From CAYQTE01 sp964420285 (GTDB taxonomy: Bacteria > Planctomycetota > Phycisphaerae > Tepidisphaerales > Tepidisphaeraceae): DNA of 64,000 bases. Positions 46,284 to 54,275 of the stretch are shown piece after piece; position 1 is the stretch's first letter; every line of letters starts with the position of its first letter. The position numbers and the translations under genes were made by a program. A model generated the notes under the pieces. That model had not been told where the DNA came from and searched no databases. It saw only the letters and a program-made list of their open reading frames with translations. The DNA is taken from the NCBI GenBank assembly GCA_964420285.1, contig CAYQTE010000017.1, positions 1 to 64,000 of the forward strand. The letters are read 5' to 3'.

Positions 46284-46922
46284 ATGCAGCCGGAACGCCG
46301 TAGCGGCATGGCTCTTGCCAGCCTCATCTGTGGCATACTCTTCTGCGTCCCGTTTTGCTCGCTGCTGGCCATTATCTTCGGAATCCTCGGAATTCAGCAG
46401 ACCGGCGAGGGCAAGCGCCCCGGCCGGGGAATGGCTCTGACCGGCCTCATTCTGGGCGTGGCGGGCCTCTTCATCGGAGTTATCGCGATCCTGATATCCA
46501 TCCTGCTGCCCAGTCTGAGTCGCGCCCGCGAAATCGCCAACCGCGTCAAATGCCAGGCGAACGAGCGTTCGATCGGTCAGGGCATCTTAATGTATTGCAA
46601 CGACAACCGGGGCGCCTATCCGCCCGATCTGGCGACTTTGGCCAAGGCCGAAAGCCTCGACCTCAACTTTTTCGTCTGCCCAGCCTCCAACGACACGCCG
46701 GCCAGTTCTCCTGATACATTGCTGTCGGGCGGGCACTGCTCCTACGTCTACCTCGGCAAGGGGCTCAACGCGCGGACGGTCGACCCGACGACGGTGGTCT
46801 TGTACGAAAACGCCGCCGACCACGAACAACAAGGCGCCAACTATCTCTTCGGCGACGGACATGTGGAGTTCGACTCTCAATCGCCGATCGGAACATCTGG
46901 ACAGCCGGGACTCAAGGGCTGA
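46284..46922 (+). CDS. DUF4190/pseudopilin-like protein, paralog 2, C-terminal part
   Basis: A 212-aa product beginning MQPERRSGMALASLICGILF, with no ribosome binding site of its own beyond the TAATG junction. It has two or three membrane helices (DUF4190-like IFGILGIQQTGEGKRPGRG), then a pseudopilin-like stretch. RVKCQANERSIGQGILMYCN, YPPDLATLAK and FGDGHVEF match the post-helix part of planctomycete pseudopilins, but there is no prepilin cleavage site. It aligns in full with the second half of the next paralog. Reinitiation at the junction is possible. Confidence 0.75.
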   Translation: MQPERRSGMALASLICGILFCVPFCSLLAIIFGILGIQQTGEGKRPGRGMALTGLILGVAGLFIGVIAILISILLPSLSRAREIANRVKCQANERSIGQGILMYCNDNRGAYPPDLATLAKAESLDLNFFVCPASNDTPASSPDTLLSGGHCSYVYLGKGLNARTVDPTTVVLYENAADHEQQGANYLFGDGHVEFDSQSPIGTSGQPGLKG

Positions 46923-46948
46923 AGCCGTCAGAGCGTCAGGAGGGATTG

Positions 46949-47866
46949 ATGACAAACTGGTTCTACACCAAGGCCGGCCAGCAACACGGTCCCGTCGATG
47001 AGGCTGCACTGGTGCAACTCGCACGCGATGGGCAGTTGCGTCCAGAGGATCTGGTTTGGAAAGAGGGCATGGCCCAGTGGGTCAAGGCGTCGCAGGTGCC
47101 GGGGCTTTTGGCGGCCCCAGCGGCTGGTGGTCCGCCGGCGATTACCCCGGCATTTGTCGCGCCGACTCCATTGCCCGTGCAAAATGCGGCCATGCCCTAC
47201 CGGCAGATTCAGCCGGACGATCGAACCAGCCGCATGGCCGTCGCCAGCCTGGTTTGCGGCCTGGCGTTCTGTATCCCGGCATGCCCGGTGCTGGCGATTA
47301 TTTTCGGGATCATCGGAATTCGCCGGACCGGTGAAGGCCGGATGCACGGCCGGGGATTGGCCATCGCCGGGCTGGTCTTGGGCGTCGTTCTCGGCACGGC
47401 GGGCATCTCGGTCGAACTTGCCATGCTGCCCGGCTTTCGTCGTGGGCTGGTCGTGCCCACTGGTCGGCGCGAAGTCGCCGATCGCGTGAAATGTGCCGCC
47501 AACGAGCGATCCATCGGCCAGGCGATCCTGCTGTACTGCAACGACAATCAGGGACAGTATCCGCCGGACCTGGTAGCACTGGTCAAGAACGAAGACATCA
47601 CGACAGGAATATTCGTCTGTCCATCCTCCAACGACACGCCGGCCACGTCCCCCGACAGCTTATTGTCCGGCGGACATTGTTCGTACATTTACCTGGGCCA
47701 GAGGCTCACAACGAGTGCGGACCCCACCACCGTCGTGCTGTACGAAGACCCCGGTGACCACGGCGACGGGGTCAACATGCTCTTTGCCGACGGCCACGTC
47801 GAATTCGTAGCTGCCACCGACCCCACGTACAACAAAACGGTCAACACCCCATCACCGGGCAGGTAG
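46949..47866 (+). CDS. GYF-DUF4190-pseudopilin-like fusion protein, paralog 3
   Basis: A 305-aa intact three-part protein. It has a GYF domain (WFYTKAGQQHGPVDEAALVQ, DLVWKEGMAQWVKASQV), a Pro-rich linker and two membrane helices with IFGIIGIRRTGEGRMHGRG. The C-terminus matches the conserved globular part of planctomycete type II-like pseudopilins (RVKCAANERSIGQAILLYCN, QYPPDLVAL, FADGHVEFV). AGGAGGG lies five bases before ATG 46949. GYF domains bind Pro-rich peptides, so the cytosolic N-terminus probably recruits a partner while the C-terminus faces the periplasm. Confidence 0.85.
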   Translation: MTNWFYTKAGQQHGPVDEAALVQLARDGQLRPEDLVWKEGMAQWVKASQVPGLLAAPAAGGPPAITPAFVAPTPLPVQNAAMPYRQIQPDDRTSRMAVASLVCGLAFCIPACPVLAIIFGIIGIRRTGEGRMHGRGLAIAGLVLGVVLGTAGISVELAMLPGFRRGLVVPTGRREVADRVKCAANERSIGQAILLYCNDNQGQYPPDLVALVKNEDITTGIFVCPSSNDTPATSPDSLLSGGHCSYIYLGQRLTTSADPTTVVLYEDPGDHGDGVNMLFADGHVEFVAATDPTYNKTVNTPSPGR

Positions 47867-47922
47867 CGTCCTGTTCAAGACGCTCCACCCCGCACAGATC
47901 GGCTGCGTGACGCGATCCGCGG

Positions 47923-48142
47923 GAGAGTGCCCGATTTCCCGGGCAAGTGTAGAGCCCTTCGAGGCCGCCTCTTAACCCCCTCTCCCTGTACGCAGGGGGA
48001 GGGTTGGGTGGAGGTCGACCGCTATGGCGTCGGTCGCGGCTCCGATCTGGCAGAGCCACTGGCGAAGAACCCCCACCTCTGTCCTCCCCCTGGGTACATG
48101 GGGAGGAGGAAATGGTGGTTGCCCGGAAGATCGGGCACGCTC
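47923..48142. repeat. 220-bp MITE-like element, copy 2
   Basis: Ends GAGAGTGCCCGATTTCCCGG and, on the other side, the reverse complement GAGCGTGCCCGATCTTCCGG. It is flanked by a perfect 8-bp direct repeat ATCCGCGG at 47915-47922 and 48143-48150. It is exactly the length of copy 1 (56-275) and lies in opposite orientation, with conserved interior blocks including GTGGGGGTTCTTCGCCAGTG on the opposite strand. No transposase is encoded, so a full-length relative must supply it. Confidence 0.92.
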
Positions 48143-48212
48143 ATCCGCGGCCTGACAAATTTCTCCTTTTACCCCGGCCGATATTCACGGTATCATCCCC
48201 TGCCTCAGCCAT

Positions 48213-48284
48213 GCGGGCGTAACTCAATGGCAGAGTACCTGCCTTCCAAGCAGGATGTTGACGGTTCGAGTCCGTTCGCCCGCT
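48213..48284 (+). tRNA. tRNA-Gly (TCC)
   Basis: The cloverleaf is complete. The acceptor GCGGGCG pairs with CGCCCGC, the anticodon stem CCTGC/GCAGG encloses loop CTTCCAA with anticodon TCC, and the T-arm is ACGGTTCGAGTCCGT. CCA is not encoded. A T-run begins at the discriminator base and can end the transcript. Confidence 0.95.
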
Positions 48285-48348
48285 TTTTTGCACGTCCGGC
48301 GGTCCGTGATATCATCCGGCCCGCTTCGTCCAACACAGGAGACCATCC

Positions 48349-49587
48349 ATGCCCGCCAGGAAAACCGCCGTTCGCAAATCCCCCGTCAAGACCCCCAAAA
48401 TCGCCAGGAAACCCGCCCGCAAGCCCGCAAAAGCGGCCGTACCCGCATCCGGCTTGACCGTCATTGCCGGCGAATTCTCCTGGCCGATCAAATCCACGCA
48501 CGCCGCCACCCACATCACGCGCACCGGCGGGCAGATCGGTCCGATCACCTTCAAGCTCGGCTCGCGGCGGATTTCGCCCATGCACGTGGCGCCCTGGACC
48601 ACCGACGGCACCCCGCGCCCCAAGCCCAACATGATCGCCGTCCTCCGCGGCGATTTCTTCTGCATGCCCTTCGGCGCCAACGAATCACCCTACGGCAACG
48701 AGAAATACCCCGCACACGGCGAGACCGCCAATTCCAACTGGAAATTCGAGGACCAATCCTCCGATGCAGCCGGAGCGACCATCCACCTTTCACTCAACCA
48801 TCGCGCCCGCCCCGGCCGGGTCGATAAGTTCATCCACATCCGCGCCGATCAGCCGATTATCTACAACAAGCACGTCGTCAGCGGTATGTCCGGCCCCATG
48901 TGCCTTGGGCATCACCCCATGCTCAAATTCCCGGATGTCGAAGGCTCCGGCCTGATCGCCACCAGCCCGACCAAGTTCATGCACACCTACACCGAACCCT
49001 TGGAACGCCCGGAAAAGAAGGGCTATTCCTTCCTCCAGCCCGACAGCCCCTTCGAGCGGCTCGACACCGTCCCCACCATCACCGGCCGGACCGCCGATCT
49101 CACGAAATACCCCGCCCGCCGCGGCTGGGAAGACCTTGTCCTGCTGGCCAACGTTGATGATGTGCCGCTGGCCTGGACCGCGGTCACGTTCCCCGCCCAG
49201 CGGTTCGTCTGGTTCGCACTCAAAGACCCGCGCGTGCTGCACAGCACCGTCCTCTGGATGAGCAACGCCGGCCGCCATTACGCCCCCTGGTCCGGCCGGC
49301 ACATGAACGTCATGGGCCTGGAAGAGATCACCGGCAATTTCCACTATGGACTGGCCGGCAGCGCCGCCGACAACACCATCTCCCGCCGAGGACATCCGAC
49401 GACGATCGAACTCAATCCCGAAAAACCCCTGGTCGTGAATTACATCTTCGGCGTGGCCGAAGTGCCGGCGGATTTCGGACGGGTGGCGAACCTTACGTAT
49501 GACGGGACATCAAAGGCGATCACCCTGGAAGACGCCGCCGGCCATCGCGTGAGTACGGCGTGCGACGTGGATTTCTTGTATACCTGA
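48349..49587 (+). CDS. Mutarotase-fold (aldose 1-epimerase-like) protein with basic N-terminal tail
   Basis: A 412-aa protein. Residues 1-33 are a Lys/Ala/Pro tail resembling eukaryotic histone H1 or bacterial AlgP-like tails (KTPKIARKPARKPAKAAVPA). The remainder has the beta-sandwich signs of galactose-mutarotase-like proteins, with GHHPMLKFPD, HITRTGGQIGPITF and MGLEEITGNFHYGLAG segments. The catalytic His/Glu pair of true epimerases cannot be placed with confidence. The GGAG site lies seven bases before ATG 48349. The basic tail could bind DNA or polyanionic sugar. Function is inferred only at fold level. Confidence 0.6.
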   Translation: MPARKTAVRKSPVKTPKIARKPARKPAKAAVPASGLTVIAGEFSWPIKSTHAATHITRTGGQIGPITFKLGSRRISPMHVAPWTTDGTPRPKPNMIAVLRGDFFCMPFGANESPYGNEKYPAHGETANSNWKFEDQSSDAAGATIHLSLNHRARPGRVDKFIHIRADQPIIYNKHVVSGMSGPMCLGHHPMLKFPDVEGSGLIATSPTKFMHTYTEPLERPEKKGYSFLQPDSPFERLDTVPTITGRTADLTKYPARRGWEDLVLLANVDDVPLAWTAVTFPAQRFVWFALKDPRVLHSTVLWMSNAGRHYAPWSGRHMNVMGLEEITGNFHYGLAGSAADNTISRRGHPTTIELNPEKPLVVNYIFGVAEVPADFGRVANLTYDGTSKAITLEDAAGHRVSTACDVDFLYT

Positions 49588-49637
49588 TCCACAATATTGC
49601 GGCACCGTTTCGCTTCCAAACCGGAAGCCATAAGTGA

Positions 49638-50297
49638 ATGACGACTAATCGCAAGATCGTTCCGGGCGTGCCGTTTGTCAGCGGATTGGCGGTGGGGGTC
49701 GTCTGTTACCTGTTGGCGGAATTGCTTGTCCCGAATCAGGTCGCCAGTCCCGCGGATCACGATATCCTATTGGCGAACCGGATCGGTTTCATCTACACGC
49801 CGATCGTTGGCCTTTGGCTTGGGTGGCTTCAACGATCCTGGCGGCGAGCGCTTGTCGGAGCATCGGTCGGCATTGCCATAGGGTTTGTCTACATGTGGCT
49901 GTGCGCGGACCGGAATTTTCTGGCGATCATGATCGGATTCCCCTGCCTGCTCGGCTGCGCGCTGGCGGTATTGGTGGGCTCGAATCGAAGTGACTGGTTG
50001 ATCGGGCTTCCGACGCGGCTTGGCAAGGGATTGCTCGCCGGTTTGGTGCTCGGCTTTGTTTACGCATTCGTCCTGAATGTCATTTTCGCGATGCTGGGTG
50101 GTCCGGATGGTGAATTTGATACACACGATTTTACCCAGCATTACGTTCAGACGATGTGGCGCGCCGGGCCAATTGCTTTGGGAGCTGCCAGTTCACTGTT
50201 TTTCGGCCTGATCCGATGGGCGGTCGGTCTGACTTACGTAAGAGTCCTGGTATTTGAAGAGGTGGAAGCGCCGAAATCGGATCCTGACGGGACTTGA
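49638..50297 (+). CDS. Multi-pass membrane protein, unknown function
   Basis: This 219-aa protein has about six membrane helices, including PFVSGLAVGVVCYLLAELLV, IYTPIVGLWLGWLQ, VGIAIGFVYMWL, LLAGLVLGFVYAFVL and ALGAASSLFFGLIRWAVGL. A short cytosolic tail follows (FEEVEAPKSDPDGT). The Gly-rich helices resemble small-solute channels, but no family motif is visible. It stands alone between two unrelated genes, with ATG 49638 as start. Confidence 0.65.
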   Translation: MTTNRKIVPGVPFVSGLAVGVVCYLLAELLVPNQVASPADHDILLANRIGFIYTPIVGLWLGWLQRSWRRALVGASVGIAIGFVYMWLCADRNFLAIMIGFPCLLGCALAVLVGSNRSDWLIGLPTRLGKGLLAGLVLGFVYAFVLNVIFAMLGGPDGEFDTHDFTQHYVQTMWRAGPIALGAASSLFFGLIRWAVGLTYVRVLVFEEVEAPKSDPDGT

Positions 50298-50319
50298 ATC
50301 CGTTCGACCTGCCGCACGC

Positions 50320-51219
50320 TCACTGCCCCACGCCCCGCGTCGTCGGCCCGATCGCGAGGGCTGACGGCTTCAAGAACTTGGTCGTCACCAGCCATTCCTG
50401 GAAGCGCCACGGCCATTCGTTCGACGCCGCCGTGCTGCGCGGCCTATAGCCGAAACCGTGGCCGGTGTTGGCGTAGATGTGCAGTTCGACCGGAACGGCC
50501 GCCCGCTTGAACAGGAGATACACATTGGCCAATCCCTCGGAGATGTCGGTGCGATCGTTGGCCCCGCACAGCAGAAACGCCGGCGGGGAATCCTTCGTCG
50601 GCGCGATCGCGGCGGAATTGCCGGGATACATCAATCCCTGAAACGCCGGCCGGCAGCCGAAGCGGTCGATCGGATCGGTCGCCGCCTGATCCCCGTTGTC
50701 GTTCTTTTGCACCAGCATGTTCACCAGTTCACCCCCGGCCGAAAAGCCGATGATGCCCAGCTTGGCCGGATCGATCGTCCACTCGGCGGCGCGGCTTCGC
50801 ACCAGGCGCATGGCGCGTTGGGTATCGGCCAGTTCGTCGTTCATGGTATAGGTTGAACCGGCCTCGCGCGACAGGCGATTGGTGAGCACAAACCCGGCGA
50901 TGCCGCGCTCGGCGAGCCATTGCCCGACAAAGCAACCCTCGCTGTCGTACGAAAGCTGATAATGCCCGCCTCCCGGCGCAATCAGCACGCCAACCCCCGT
51001 CGCCTTGCTCTTCTCGGGAACAAAGAGCGTGACGCTGGGCTTGTTGACGCCGGTCACCACGCGCTCGCCATTGGTGATCTTCACATTCTCCTCGGCCGTC
51101 TTGCCCTCGGAATGCGGAGCGCCATTGGGCCAAAGCAAGACCACCGGCGGCGCATCGGCCGCAAACGCAGACGCGGTCAGGACCATCAACGACGCCGAAA
51201 CGAGTGCGAAAAGTCTCAT
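50320..51219 (-). CDS. Secreted alpha/beta hydrolase (acetyl-esterase-like)
   Basis: A 299-aa hydrolase with a Sec signal peptide (residues 1-20, ending SAFAAD). The oxyanion segment APGGGHYQLSY, the nucleophile elbow IGFSAGGELV and the His in ANTGHGFGYRP place it in the BD-FAE/xylan-acetylesterase-like group. Most members remove acetyl groups from plant or algal polysaccharides. AAGGAG lies five bases before ATG 51219. This fits the window's other polysaccharide-directed enzymes (sulfatase, two SGNH esterases). Confidence 0.9.
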   Translation of the reverse strand: MRLFALVSASLMVLTASAFAADAPPVVLLWPNGAPHSEGKTAEENVKITNGERVVTGVNKPSVTLFVPEKSKATGVGVLIAPGGGHYQLSYDSEGCFVGQWLAERGIAGFVLTNRLSREAGSTYTMNDELADTQRAMRLVRSRAAEWTIDPAKLGIIGFSAGGELVNMLVQKNDNGDQAATDPIDRFGCRPAFQGLMYPGNSAAIAPTKDSPPAFLLCGANDRTDISEGLANVYLLFKRAAVPVELHIYANTGHGFGYRPRSTAASNEWPWRFQEWLVTTKFLKPSALAIGPTTRGVGQ

Positions 51220-51583
51220 GTGGCTCCTTTGCCTTCTCCCTTGTGCCAAATTGCAACGAAAACGCGCGACAACGTGCGGCGAATTCTAGGCCCGTCAAAT
51301 TCGTCACACCACTGGCCGCGAACCGCCTTGGATCGTTCTTGCCGTACCCAAAAGAGGTGGTTTCGATTACCCAACCTGCCACCCGGCGATGCGGCGACAG
51401 GCAGCAGAAGCAGCGTACGCGGCTTGCACGCTGTTCCGATGGCCGTAACACACCGACAGCGCAGCTTTTGCGCGGCGGACCAGAATTCATGTTTCATCCC
51501 CTCCGTGGCCGATTGGTCTGATATTTGCTGCAACAACTTCGGGTCGTCCGGGTAATAGTGTAGCGAAGGGATTCGGTGTTTGG
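51220..51583. other. Intergenic stretch, nothing recognised
   Basis: These 364 bases hold only short overlapping open frames that read as shadows. No tRNA, terminator or strong promoter was recognised. Confidence 0.45.
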
Positions 51584-51829
51584 ATGTCGGACAATGCACA
51601 TTTTCTGGTCAAGGTCGATTTGAAGCGGCTTCGGGCCAACCTCAGTGCCCATTGGGGCACTCCTCTGGCCGACGAAAATGCCCGCGAATTCCTGCTGCAC
51701 TGCGGATTTCGTCGTGAAGGCCATGCCTGGATCGCCCGCGAAGATCGACTCATGCTTCTGGACCCGTCGGAGATCGTCTGGACCCGCGAAGTCGGACCCG
51801 TCGCTCACGCCAAAGCCGTTCGCGCCTGA
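51584..51829 (+). CDS. Small hypothetical protein, 81 aa
   Basis: A small soluble protein, MSDNAHFLVKVDLKRLRANL, ending near VAHAKAVRA, with a conserved-looking middle FLLHCGFRREGHAWIARED that suggests an alpha/beta fold. No ribosome site is obvious, and the frame is supported mainly by its composition and lack of competitors. It lies just before the terminator and tRNA-Gln. Function unknown. Confidence 0.5.
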   Translation: MSDNAHFLVKVDLKRLRANLSAHWGTPLADENAREFLLHCGFRREGHAWIAREDRLMLLDPSEIVWTREVGPVAHAKAVRA

Positions 51830-51956
51830 GCCCGATTGCCGCAGACCCAAGCCCATCACCCCACGTCCAACGGATTTCCCCACCCTTCGCAAAACAACTC
51901 GCCCAACAACCCGCTGGCGAAAACCCTTGCCATAAAGTAAACTCCCCCGCAGTCCC

Positions 51957-51984
51957 AGCCCGCCGGCCGATCGCGGGCTTTTTT
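51957..51984 (+). terminator. Intrinsic terminator before tRNA-Gln
   Basis: AGCCCGC (51957-51963) pairs with GCGGGCT (51973-51979), followed by a T-run to 51984. It ends upstream transcription directly against the tRNA 5' end. Confidence 0.7.
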
Positions 51985-52054
51985 GGGGAATGGTGTAACG
52001 GTAGCACAACAGACTCTGGATCTGTTTGTCTAGGTTCGAATCCTAGTTCCCCAG
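51984..52054 (+). tRNA. tRNA-Gln (CTG)
   Basis: Acceptor TGGGGAA/TTCCCCA, anticodon stem ACAGA/TCTGT with loop CTCTGGA (anticodon CTG), and T-arm CTAGGTTCGAATCCTAG. CCA is not encoded. Its 3' half is the likely integration site of the adjacent island. Confidence 0.95.
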
Positions 52055-52102
52055 TTGAGTCTTCCCGAGCAATACGCTATATTTTTCAAGTTAGCCAAGA
52101 TT

Positions 52103-52140
52103 TTCTGCAATTCTTCTGCAATCGTTGGGACCGTATTGCA
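52103..52140. repeat. Triplicated CTGCAAT site beside the integrase
   Basis: TTCTGCAAT occurs twice 11 bases apart (52103-52111 and 52114-52122). An inverted ATTGCAG follows at 52135-52141. It lies between tRNA-Gln and the integrase start, where recombinase arm-type or excisionase sites are expected. Function is inferred only from position. Confidence 0.4.
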
Positions 52141-52163
52141 GCGGCGTTGCGAAAGACCGACCA

Positions 52164-53345
52164 ATGGCTTCCTTGCAAAAAAAGGGCGACGCCTGGTACT
52201 GCCAGTTCACCCACGCCGGCCGGCGACACACCCTCACCATCGGTAAGGTCGCACCACACGAAGCCCGCCGGTGGAAGTTGAATACCGAGAATCTCCTGCG
52301 GCTGGTCATGCAGGGAAGGCTCGAAATTCCCCGTGGCGTTTCGATCGCCGATTTCATTCTGCACGACGGAAAACCCCCGGTCGATCCCGCCATCGCGGTC
52401 CGCAAAGACACCACCTTCCGCCAGCTTCGCGAAGCCTACGTGGCCACCGTCAGCAATGGCGCAATCGAGGCCAACACCCTGACCACAGCCAAGATACACC
52501 TCGCCCACATCGAGAAGTCTATTGGCAAAGACTTTCTTCTCGCCGGCTTGACCCTCGGCAGGCTTCAGGACCACATTAGCCGCCGCTCAAAGGACGTTGG
52601 CGCAGTCACCATCAAAAAGGAGCTCGATACGTTCCGCTCGGTTTGGAATTGGGGATTGCGGATGAAGTGGCTCGATCAAGCCTTTCCGTCCAGCGGCCTG
52701 GTCTACCCGAAGACCGAGGAAAAGCTCCCCTTCATGACCTGGGCCGAAATCGAGCGTCGCGTAAATGCCGGAGGCGCCCCCGACGAACTCTGGGAATGCC
52801 TCTTCCTGGACAGCGATCAAGTGGCCGACCTTCTCGCCTATGTTAAGGCAAAAGACGCCCCCGCCTGGGTCTATCCCATGCTGGTCATGGCCGCACATAC
52901 CGGCGCCCGCCGATCCGAAATGATTCGTGCCCGACTCGAAGACATCGATCTAACTGCCGGCGTCATCACTATCCGCGAAAAGAAACGCGCCCGAGGCACT
53001 CGAACGACGCGCAGGGTCTCGGTCAGCACCATGCTCGCCAGTGTCTTGAAGCCTCTACTGAAAGCGCAAAAGGGCAAGACTTACTTATTCGGCGAGGGCG
53101 ACAAACCGCTGTCCGTCCAGGCCGCACACAAGGCTTTTTGGCGAGTCCTCAAGGGCAGCAAGTGGTCGGTCATCAATGGCTGGCACACGCTCCGGCACAG
53201 CTTCATCAGCGCCTGTGCCTCCAAGGGCATTGACCAGCGGATATTGGATGGATGGGTTGGCCACCAGACCGAAGAGCAACGCGTCCGATACCGGCACCTA
53301 TACCCGAGCCTCCAGGAAGCTGCCATCCGACACGTTTTCGGATAG
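52164..53345 (+). CDS. Tyrosine recombinase/integrase
   Basis: A 393-aa site-specific recombinase. The N-terminal SAM-like core-binding domain begins TFRQLREAYVATV. In the catalytic domain the first Arg lies in AAHTGARRSEMIRARLEDID, the HxxR pair in WHTLRHSF, and the second His in GWVGHQTEEQ. The nucleophilic Tyr probably lies in RVRYRHLYP. Start ATG 52164 is preferred over an upstream in-frame GTG-like extension that runs from the tRNA spacer. Directly beside tRNA-Gln(CTG), it probably uses that gene as attB and moves the island to its right. Confidence 0.93.
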   Translation: MASLQKKGDAWYCQFTHAGRRHTLTIGKVAPHEARRWKLNTENLLRLVMQGRLEIPRGVSIADFILHDGKPPVDPAIAVRKDTTFRQLREAYVATVSNGAIEANTLTTAKIHLAHIEKSIGKDFLLAGLTLGRLQDHISRRSKDVGAVTIKKELDTFRSVWNWGLRMKWLDQAFPSSGLVYPKTEEKLPFMTWAEIERRVNAGGAPDELWECLFLDSDQVADLLAYVKAKDAPAWVYPMLVMAAHTGARRSEMIRARLEDIDLTAGVITIREKKRARGTRTTRRVSVSTMLASVLKPLLKAQKGKTYLFGEGDKPLSVQAAHKAFWRVLKGSKWSVINGWHTLRHSFISACASKGIDQRILDGWVGHQTEEQRVRYRHLYPSLQEAAIRHVFG

Positions 53346-53348
53346 TGA

Positions 53349-53651
53349 TCAATGTGTCAAATTCCGCACGTCTCGCCATCGCCCCGCCGCGTCTCGCAAC
53401 GGCAGTAGGCCCTCGCGCTGATACCGCAAGTATTCCGCTTGGCTGATCGTCCACATCGCCGCCGAGCCGGCCTGCGTCATCGATTTTTCGGCATTGATTC
53501 GGCCAAGACGGCACCACTCCCGGCACGTGAAATTCGAGCGGCCGACCAGTGAGGCGAATTCCTCGACCGTGTACCATGACTTGACCACGGTTTTGGTGAC
53601 CAACTTCTCAAGCAACCGCTCGATTCTTTCCAATCGCTCGTCGGTCGTCAT
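53349..53651 (-). CDS. HTH DNA-binding protein with N-terminal coiled coil
   Basis: This 100-aa protein has an N-terminal coiled coil (ERLERIERLLEKLVTKTV) followed by an excisionase/MerR-like winged helix (WYTVEEFASLVGRSNFTC, YLRYQREGLLPLRD). It faces the integrase and overlaps its end region by none (three-base gap). It is the last gene of the leftward operon and may regulate recombination direction. Confidence 0.75.
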   Translation of the reverse strand: MTTDERLERIERLLEKLVTKTVVKSWYTVEEFASLVGRSNFTCREWCRLGRINAEKSMTQAGSAAMWTISQAEYLRYQREGLLPLRDAAGRWRDVRNLTH

Positions 53652-53684
53652 AAAGCACGCTTTTCATCGTCGGCCGCGGATGCT

Positions 53685-53885
53685 TCAACCGGAACTGCAC
53701 GCGGGGAGCAACGCCACGGGCGCGGCCGCCCCCACGCGGCAAAGGTCGAGGTAGGCCTGAACGTCCGCGTCGAGAAAGCTTATCTCGCCCCGGACGCGAT
53801 GCGCCGGAATCGCCCTGGCTCCGACAAGCTGGTAGAGCTTGGACGTGCTGATGCCGATTTTTTCCGCGGCCTCGCTGACGGTCAT
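53685..53885 (-). CDS. Excisionase-family DNA-binding protein
   Basis: A 66-aa helix-turn-helix protein of the excisionase/AlpA type: MTVSEAAEKIGISTSKLYQL, then GARAIPAHRVRGEISFLDADV. The start is ATG 53885. It is the second HTH gene at the integrase-proximal end, consistent with a directionality factor. It follows the five-paralog array on the same strand. Confidence 0.85.
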   Translation of the reverse strand: MTVSEAAEKIGISTSKLYQLVGARAIPAHRVRGEISFLDADVQAYLDLCRVGAAAPVALLPACSSG

Positions 53886-53901
53886 AACGCACCTCGTCCA
53901 A

Positions 53902-54240
53902 TCAGCGATCCCGTTCCTGCTGCTCATCCCGCTGGTGGCATTTCTGCTGGTACCGTTCGCAGAATTCATCCCAATCAGTGCGGAACACGAGGTGGCCGGG
54001 ATTGCATCCCGCCCTATTCAGCAGGGCGGTGATCTTCTCGCCCTGGCCCAGGGCGTCGTTGAGCTGGTAGATATCGATCTCGTGGACGCGCACGGCGTCC
54101 CTCAAGGCTTCAAAGTGCTCGTTGGACGTGATGCCCCAGTCACCCACGAGCTCCGCATACACTTTTCCGTTATAAAAGATCGCCTCCAGCAGCCACTTCG
54201 TGGAGCCTTTGAGCTTGTCCATGTCCAAGTTGTCTCTCAT
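53902..54240 (-). CDS. Novel ~110-aa family, paralog A
   Basis: This 112-aa soluble protein is the last of five tandem paralogs in transcription order. The shared core appears as WGITSNEHFEALRDAVRVHE, then IDIYQLNDALGQGEKITAL. A conserved C-terminal phrase LVFRTDWDEF and a charged tail (HQRDEQQERDR) follow. It is the most divergent of the set together with paralog B. GGAGAA lies seven bases before ATG 54240. Family not recognised. Confidence 0.8.
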   Translation of the reverse strand: MRDNLDMDKLKGSTKWLLEAIFYNGKVYAELVGDWGITSNEHFEALRDAVRVHEIDIYQLNDALGQGEKITALLNRAGCNPGHLVFRTDWDEFCERYQQKCHQRDEQQERDR

Positions 54241-54275
54241 ATCAGTTCTCCATTGAAGGTGCGATCAGGTTGTGC

